64,000 nt of DNA, from positions 570,881-634,880 of the forward strand of contig NZ_LFZW01000001.1 of the NCBI RefSeq assembly GCF_001183985.1. The letters run 5' to 3'. Below the pieces are notes generated by a model. It saw only the letters and a list, made by a program, of their open reading frames with translations. It was not told the DNA's origin and did no database searches. Positions 59,172-64,000 of this stretch are shown here, one piece after another. A program made the translations under genes and the position numbers. Source of the stretch: Peribacillus loiseleuriae (GTDB taxonomy: Bacteria > Bacillota > Bacilli > Bacillales > DSM-1321). How positions within the stretch are numbered: position 1 is the first letter of the stretch; every line of letters starts with the position of its first letter.

Positions 59172-59762
59172 GTGTATACACCTGTCGCTAAGTTCGTGAG
59201 GTTTCTGTTAAAATTACGAGGCAAATTGGTTGTGAAAAATATAGAAAATCTGCCCGATGAGTCCGGCTATGTAATTGCTTGTACACACAGAGGGTGGGTC
59301 GACATCCTGGCGCTCGGCGTTTCGATTCTACCTGCGGAAATTCATTTTATGGCGAAGAAAGAACTATTCCAGAACAAAGCAATTGGTTGGTTTTTAAGAA
59401 AAATTAATGCATTTCCAATCGACCGCGATAACCCAGGAACAAGCACGGTAAAGATTCCAATTCAATTATTGAAGCAAGATAAGAATGTGGGGATTTTTCC
59501 TTCTGGTACCAGAACGTCAGAGGAAGCTCCGTTAAAGCGGGGAGCGGTTACGATTGCGAAATTAGCTCGCGTTCCAATCGTGCCTGCTGCTTACTCAGGT
59601 CCAACGGGTTTTAAGGATTTATTTAAAAGGCAGCCGATTACGATTATTATTGGTGAACCGATTTATCTAGATTCGGCTAAGAAGGGGAAAGACGAGTTGG
59701 ATCTTGTAACAACGGAATTATCGGACGTGTTTAAAGCATTGGAACAGCGGATAAGCTCTTAA
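59172..59762 (+). CDS. plsC: 1-acyl-sn-glycerol-3-phosphate acyltransferase
   Basis: 196 residues, the usual size for Bacillus PlsC. The acyltransferase motifs are present: H39-x4-D44 in CTHRGWVDIL, FPIDRDNPGT in motif II and FPSGTRTSEEAPLKRGAV in motif III. It adds the second acyl chain to lysophosphatidate at the membrane. GTG at 59172 is preferred, with GGGGTGAATGTGA upstream. The 228-bp gap before it contains a short frame (LRFYYLEYWLGYSIEIVHPI) that may be a gene remnant. It has no partner gene. Confidence 0.88.
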   Translation: MYTPVAKFVRFLLKLRGKLVVKNIENLPDESGYVIACTHRGWVDILALGVSILPAEIHFMAKKELFQNKAIGWFLRKINAFPIDRDNPGTSTVKIPIQLLKQDKNVGIFPSGTRTSEEAPLKRGAVTIAKLARVPIVPAAYSGPTGFKDLFKRQPITIIIGEPIYLDSAKKGKDELDLVTTELSDVFKALEQRISS

Positions 59763-59887
59763 TTGTTTTATAAATGCCTTTGCAATGGTAAAATACCCCA
59801 GGTTGTTTTTATAGAAAATGGGCAGAGCAAGGATCATCAAGGTAAAGGATTTTTATATAACGTTTTTATGCTATCACTTTTGCTCGC

Positions 59888-59910
59888 GCGACCTTATTAA
59901 GGTCGCTTTA
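59888..59910 (+). terminator. Terminator-like hairpin
   Basis: GCGACCTT-ATT-AAGGTCGC (59888-59906) followed by TTTAAATC, between the acyltransferase and the DHH nuclease. Confidence 0.7.
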
Positions 59911-59996
59911 AATCTTTATGACGATCAACCATTTATGCATGAAGGAAAATGTAAAATTAGGGAAAGCTATAAAATATCTGTTTTAGGAGGGGTTAT

Positions 59997-61181
59997 ATGT
60001 ACCATCTCTTTTCACATAATGATTTAGATGGAGTCGGCTGTGGGATTGTCGCAAAGCTTGCATGGGGTAATGAGGTAAAGGTGAGCTATAATTCGATTGG
60101 TCGGTTGAATCATCAAGTGGCTGGGTTTCTTGAAAATGCTACGGGAATGGACACGCTAATTATTACCGATTTATCCGTGAACGAAGAGAATGAGAAGAAA
60201 ATTAATGAATATGTCGCTGCTGGCGGAAAGGCATTGTTAATTGATCATCATAAATCGGCGCTGCATTTGAATGAACATGCTTGGGCGTCTGTGACCGTAG
60301 AGCAGGAAGACGGCAAGTTAACATCAGCCACATCTCTTTTGTACGATTACTTAGATAGAGAAGGCTTGCTTACGAAAACAAAAGGTGCAGATGAGTTCGT
60401 CGAACTAGTGAGACAATATGATACATGGGAGTGGGACGTGAATCAAAATTTCACTGCAAAGAAATTAAACGATCTCTTCTTCATGATATCAATTGATGAG
60501 TTTGAAAGAAAAATTTTGACGAAACTCAACAGTAGCGAGCCGTTTCATTTTGATGAGATTGAAAGTAAGTTACTTGATGTCGAAGAAAGCAGAGTAACAC
60601 GTTACATAAATCGAAAAAAACGTGAAGTGTATCAAGTGGTTATAGGCGAACATTTAGCAGGCATTGTCCATGGGGAAAACTATCATTCAGAACTTGGGAA
60701 TGAGCTATCCAAGGAGTTTACGCATCTGGACTATATTGCGATTGTAATGGTTGGTAGTAAACGGATTAGTTTACGAACGATTCATGATGATGTGGATGTT
60801 TCTGAAATTGCGGCGCTTTATGATGGTGGTGGACATCGCAAGGCCTCAGGATGCAACTTAACAGAGAAGGCATTTAAGCAATTTGTTGAGCAAACATTCT
60901 ATTTGGAACCACTGAAGCGTGATGCCTTTAAAAATCAACATAATCTGAAAGGTGCTCCGAGTGGCTCTTTGTATAAAGGCAGAAATGACGAGTCCATTTT
61001 TGTCTATCAAAAAGGGGAGGAGAATTGGGTGATTGAGATAAGTCAGAAACCACTTACAAAAACCTTCTCTTCATTTGAAACAGCGGAAAAGCATTTGAAA
61101 AAGGAATATTTTGCAGTCTTGGTCAGGGATGCTGATTGGATTGGCCATTTACTAAAATTCTCGCCATATTATAAAAAATAA
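59997..61181 (+). CDS. nrnB: DHH-family oligoribonuclease, NrnB-like
   Basis: 394 residues, close to B. subtilis NrnB (YngD). DHH domain motifs are SHNDLDGVGCGIVAK (6-20), ITDLSVNE, and LIDHHKSA (the DHH itself). The DHHA1 domain has DGGGHRKASGC near residue 278. It degrades nanoRNAs and pAp-type substrates to mononucleotides in the cytoplasm. ATG at 59997 follows AGGAGGGG. It is a single gene with its own strong terminator. Confidence 0.9.
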   Translation: MYHLFSHNDLDGVGCGIVAKLAWGNEVKVSYNSIGRLNHQVAGFLENATGMDTLIITDLSVNEENEKKINEYVAAGGKALLIDHHKSALHLNEHAWASVTVEQEDGKLTSATSLLYDYLDREGLLTKTKGADEFVELVRQYDTWEWDVNQNFTAKKLNDLFFMISIDEFERKILTKLNSSEPFHFDEIESKLLDVEESRVTRYINRKKREVYQVVIGEHLAGIVHGENYHSELGNELSKEFTHLDYIAIVMVGSKRISLRTIHDDVDVSEIAALYDGGGHRKASGCNLTEKAFKQFVEQTFYLEPLKRDAFKNQHNLKGAPSGSLYKGRNDESIFVYQKGEENWVIEISQKPLTKTFSSFETAEKHLKKEYFAVLVRDADWIGHLLKFSPYYKK

Positions 61182-61221
61182 AAAAATGCAGAAAGAGAGA
61201 TTGCTCTTTCTGCATTTTTTT
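61181..61221 (+). terminator. Terminator after nrnB
   Basis: AAAAAATGCAGAAAGAG (61181-61197) pairs with CTCTTTCTGCATTTTTT (61204-61220), a perfect 17-bp stem with T-run that starts at the stop codon. Confidence 0.93.
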
Positions 61222-61249
61222 ATGGTTACAATTGTGCAGAATAGCGGAT

Positions 61250-61315
61250 AATAAAGTGAAACTTCAATCAGTGGGGGGCTTACTGACCGTTAATGCGGGA
61301 TAAAAATTGTCAATA
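61250..61315 (+). repeat. Dispersed hairpin repeat, copy C
   Basis: AATAAAGTGAAACTTCAATC, GTGGGGGGCTTACTG and GTTAATGCGGGATAAAAA follow copies A and B with few changes. It sits between the nrnB terminator and the MscS gene. Confidence 0.85.
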
Positions 61316-61422
61316 TAGGTAATGCATAGTTTCAGCACTTATTTCAACTATAGTAGGAAAGGTTTAGGATACTAGAGGAACCAGCCATATTACATTTTCT
61401 AGTTGATAGGAGATCATTCGTT

Positions 61423-62529
61423 ATGTCATGGAAATTGGTGTTTTCAAGCGAGTTTATAAATGATGTTGCAGTTTCAGCAGGTATCTTTTTGTTATTTTTA
61501 CTTTTCCGGAAGATGTTTTCAAAATATGTGATTGCTTTACTAATAAAGGTGAGTCGAAAAGCACCAAATACTTTTTTCTCTCACATATTTTTATCATTTG
61601 AAAAACCAATTCAGTGGCTGTTCATTCTATTAGGGATCTATATTTCTGTTTGGTATTTCCCTTATCTGGACCAAACACATTTGTTATTTATTAAATTAAT
61701 AAAATCCTCGATTATCTTTCTTGTCGGCTGGGGATTGTATAACTTTTCATCTTCATCTACACTTCTTTTTGCACAGCTTAACGAAAGATTCAATTTTGAA
61801 GTTGATGAGATACTTATCCCATTCTTGTCAAAAGTATTGCGGGTGATCATTGTAATAATTAGTTTTAGTGGGATTGCAGAAGAATTTAATTACAATGTTA
61901 TTGGCTTTGTTGGAGGGTTAGGCTTAGGCGGGCTTGCATTTGCTCTAGCTGCTAAGGATGCAATTGGCAATTTATTTGGAGGCGTCATCATCGTTACAGA
62001 AAAACCTTTTACGATTGGGGATTGGATTTTGACACCTAGCGTAGAAGGAACAGTTGAAACAATCACTTTCAGAAGTACAAAGATACGCACATTTGCTCAA
62101 GCACTTGTTATAGTACCTAACTCAAAGCTCGCCAATGAAACAATAACGAACTGGAGTGAAATGGGGAAAAGGCGAATCGTGTTCAATTTAAGTGTAGCGT
62201 ATGATACACCTAAAGATAAATTAGAAGATGTCATGAACCAGATTGAGTATATGTTAAAAAATCACACAGAAATCCATCAAGACACAATCATTGCAAAGTT
62301 TGATAAATACGGGGTAGATGGATTCGATATGTACTTTTACTTCTTTACGAAAACAACGGTCTGGAAAGAATTCTTAAAAGTAAAAGAAGAAATTAACTTT
62401 GCCATCATGGATATTCTTAATAATGAAGGAGTTGCCCTAGCGATCCCAAATAGAAAATTGTATGTCAATTCCAATTCTGAAGGAACACAAAGTGAAACGT
62501 ATTTGAGGAATTCACAAGATTCTATTTGA
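61423..62529 (+). CDS. Small-conductance mechanosensitive channel, MscS family
   Basis: 368 residues. Four membrane helices precede the pore helix, with the Gly/Ala-rich GGLGLGGLAFALAAKDAIG (about 165-183), followed by the beta-domain VITEKPFTIGDWILTPSVEG and VPNSKLANETITNW. This is the standard MscS core, longer at the N-terminus, like Bacillus YhdY. It opens under membrane tension to release solutes during hypo-osmotic shock. ATG at 61423 follows AGGAG. It is not in an operon. Confidence 0.9.
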   Translation: MSWKLVFSSEFINDVAVSAGIFLLFLLFRKMFSKYVIALLIKVSRKAPNTFFSHIFLSFEKPIQWLFILLGIYISVWYFPYLDQTHLLFIKLIKSSIIFLVGWGLYNFSSSSTLLFAQLNERFNFEVDEILIPFLSKVLRVIIVIISFSGIAEEFNYNVIGFVGGLGLGGLAFALAAKDAIGNLFGGVIIVTEKPFTIGDWILTPSVEGTVETITFRSTKIRTFAQALVIVPNSKLANETITNWSEMGKRRIVFNLSVAYDTPKDKLEDVMNQIEYMLKNHTEIHQDTIIAKFDKYGVDGFDMYFYFFTKTTVWKEFLKVKEEINFAIMDILNNEGVALAIPNRKLYVNSNSEGTQSETYLRNSQDSI

Positions 62530-63011
62530 AATATTTTAGCTATACAAAAACGAAACACATCGAGAAAATGTCCGAGAACAAAAGTGCCTGATTCCACAAC
62601 TACTCAAAATTGTTTACATGAAATATTAAACAATTTAGAGTGTGCGGTCAGACCTTTAGGATCTTCTTCATGTGTTTTTTATAATGGAAAAAGGATGTTC
62701 CTGAAACTAAGCCTTCTTGGCATCGTCTAAGAAAGTCCTATTTATCTGATGGATGACGGTTTATAATCCTTTTCCTTTTTTGAAAACGTCCATTTTTTTC
62801 TTTTGATAATTGAATGCTTCTCATTTAAATTGATGTATATATTATACCGATATTTTAATAATTATCCTTTTTTACATTGTTATCAGATGTCAGAAATAAT
62901 ATGAGACTATATGGGATCTTTACATTTTATTGTTAAATAATGCGTTTACATAATGAGTGAATAATTATAATTCATTTAAAAATCAAAATTATCTTTTAAT
63001 TCATTAAATTC
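62530..63011. other. Intergenic region without recognised gene
   Basis: Very AT-rich, about 480 bases. I see no reading frame, RNA motif or strong promoter that I can name. Confidence 0.5.
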
Positions 63012-63047
63012 TATGATAATATTTTAAAATATTAAAATATTATCATA
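63012..63047. promoter_or_regulatory. Perfect 16-bp AT-rich inverted repeat before the last gene
   Basis: TATGATAATATTTTAA (63012-63027) and TTAAAATATTATCATA (63032-63047) are exact inverted copies with a 4-bp spacer, ending 24 bases before the start codon. It may be an operator or an RNA hairpin next to the ribosome site. Confidence 0.6.
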
Positions 63048-63071
63048 CTAAAAGAAAGTGAAGTGATTCTT

Positions 63072-64000
63072 ATGTCACAAATGCCACAAATGTTAGCTTT
63101 AGTTATTCTTGTATTAATTTTATATATAGGTGACGTAGTAGCTGTTCGAACAAAAGCCTGGGTACCGTCTGTATTCGTTTGTGCTGTACTATTTCTTATT
63201 GGATATTGGACATTTTTCCCTACAGACATCGTAGCGGTGGCTGGAGTACCACCAGTGGTTGCGACGATGATGATGTACTTATTAATTACAAATATGGGGA
63301 CTTTGCTTTCTCTCCAAGAATTGAAGAATCAATGGAAGACCATTGTCATTGCCCTTTCTGGTGTTTTAGGAATTATCGCTATACTATTTACGATCGGAAC
63401 ATTGATTTTCGACTTTAAAACAGTCGTTGTTGCCATTCCTCCATTAGTAGGTGGAATCGTATCAGCATTAATTATGTCTGAAGGAGCCAAAGAAGCAGGA
63501 CTTGCGTCTTTATCTGTATTTGCAATCGTCATCTACGTTATGCAAGGATTTGCAGGATATCCTATCACTTCAATTGTATTAAAAAAGGAAGGGAAAAGAT
63601 TACTTGAGAAATACCGTAGTGGAGAGCTGACAATAAAAGATGCGAAAAATGGTGTGGAAGTAGAGAAGGAGCAGGAACTTAAACTTTTCAAATATTTGCC
63701 GGAAAAATATAACACGGAATATTTCAAATTTTTTAGGCTTGCCGTAGTTGGTTACCTTGCCTATCTTGTCTCTACTTTACTTGCGCCGTTCGTGACGGTT
63801 AATGCACTTGTCCTATGTTTATTATTTGGAATTATCGCAAAAAGTGTCGGCTTTTTGGAAAAACAACCTTTACAAAAAGCGAATGGGTTCGGTTTCTCTA
63901 TTATGGCTCTTATGCTTTTCATTTTCGACGGTTTGCAAAAGGCGACACCAAGTATGATGCTTGAGATCTTATATCCTCTCATCGTTTGTATTATTTTAGC
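63072..64000 (+). CDS. Polytopic membrane protein, possible transporter (3' cut by window)
   Basis: The frame is open from ATG at 63072 to the window end (309 codons). Hydrophobic segments suggest 9-10 membrane helices: near residues 5-20, 30-48, 60-75, 92-120, 125-145, 150-170, 220-240, 245-265 and 280-309. A charged loop (KKEGKRLLEKYRSGELTIKD, 176-195) is in the middle. I do not recognise the family; the small-residue-rich helices with GGIVSALIMSEGAKEAG are compatible with a secondary transporter. A long AT inverted repeat lies immediately upstream. AAAGTGAAGTGA is the likely ribosome site. Confidence 0.7.
   Translation, partial: MSQMPQMLALVILVLILYIGDVVAVRTKAWVPSVFVCAVLFLIGYWTFFPTDIVAVAGVPPVVATMMMYLLITNMGTLLSLQELKNQWKTIVIALSGVLGIIAILFTIGTLIFDFKTVVVAIPPLVGGIVSALIMSEGAKEAGLASLSVFAIVIYVMQGFAGYPITSIVLKKEGKRLLEKYRSGELTIKDAKNGVEVEKEQELKLFKYLPEKYNTEYFKFFRLAVVGYLAYLVSTLLAPFVTVNALVLCLLFGIIAKSVGFLEKQPLQKANGFGFSIMALMLFIFDGLQKATPSMMLEILYPLIVCIIL

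Noticed and set aside
59818..60027. 69-codon frame before nrnB
   Set aside because: It covers a terminator hairpin and the nrnB ribosome site and resembles no protein.
1..64000. CRISPR arrays, tRNA and rRNA genes
   Set aside because: No regularly spaced repeat array longer than the three 20-bp units at 37381, and no tRNA or rRNA conserved sequences were seen on either strand.

Overview
The window comes from a low-GC, AT-rich Firmicute, almost certainly a spore-forming Bacillaceae bacterium. Gene starts carry strong AGGAGG-type ribosome sites, and vegetative promoters are close to TTGACA-N17-TATAAT. There are guanine and FMN riboswitches, a near-consensus CcpA site, a CatR/CatDE catechol module, a YfmL-type helicase, an NrnB-type nuclease and YesM/YesN-type regulators. 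No rRNA, tRNA or CRISPR array was found.

Layout. 0-9 kb: the 3' end of a group II intron, a DinB-fold protein, a decayed and an intact aldo/keto reductase with a YqhC-like AraC regulator, two MFS pumps, and a TetR regulator beside a deleted alpha/beta hydrolase. 9-19 kb: small membrane proteins, an amino-acid permease with an orphan argH, a truncated TnpB with its right end, a guanine-riboswitch-controlled lipoprotein nucleosidase, a GerN/NapA-type antiporter and a BASS transporter. 19-24 kb: catR divergent from catD-catE-LLM monooxygenase; an intact IS3-family element sits inside what looks like the terminator loop of that operon, followed by a YbfB-like MFS protein. 25-35 kb: a VOC protein, a PAS histidine kinase, a DEAD-box-type helicase, a coiled-coil protein probably made during sporulation, an FMN reductase, a methionine gamma-lyase-type enzyme, a flavin reductase, an MBL hydrolase and several broken genes. 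35-37 kb: an FMN riboswitch followed by ribE-ribB-ribH only; ribD and the GTP cyclohydrolase II part are absent. 37.6-38.5 kb: a CPBP protease apparently starting at ATT.

38.7-59 kb is a pectin/uronate island. A secreted pectate lyase cuts polygalacturonate, a CUT1-type ABC importer (binding protein and two permeases, no ATPase) takes up oligomers, and a GH105 hydrolase releases the unsaturated end. KduI and KduD convert it to 2-keto-3-deoxygluconate (KDG), while UxaC, UxaB and UxaA convert galacturonate to the same product. A LacI-type regulator with matching operator-like sites, a DeoR regulator, a cre site and a YesM/YesN two-component pair provide likely control. No intact KDG kinase or aldolase is present, but a short kdgK relic and a decayed second uxaB lie in the middle.

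59-64 kb holds ordinary genes: a PlsC-type acyltransferase, an NrnB-type DHH nuclease, an MscS channel and an unrecognised membrane protein running off the window. Recurrent themes are gene decay beside intact paralogues, old IS3 and IS605 fragments, and a hairpin repeat of about 57 bp present three times.
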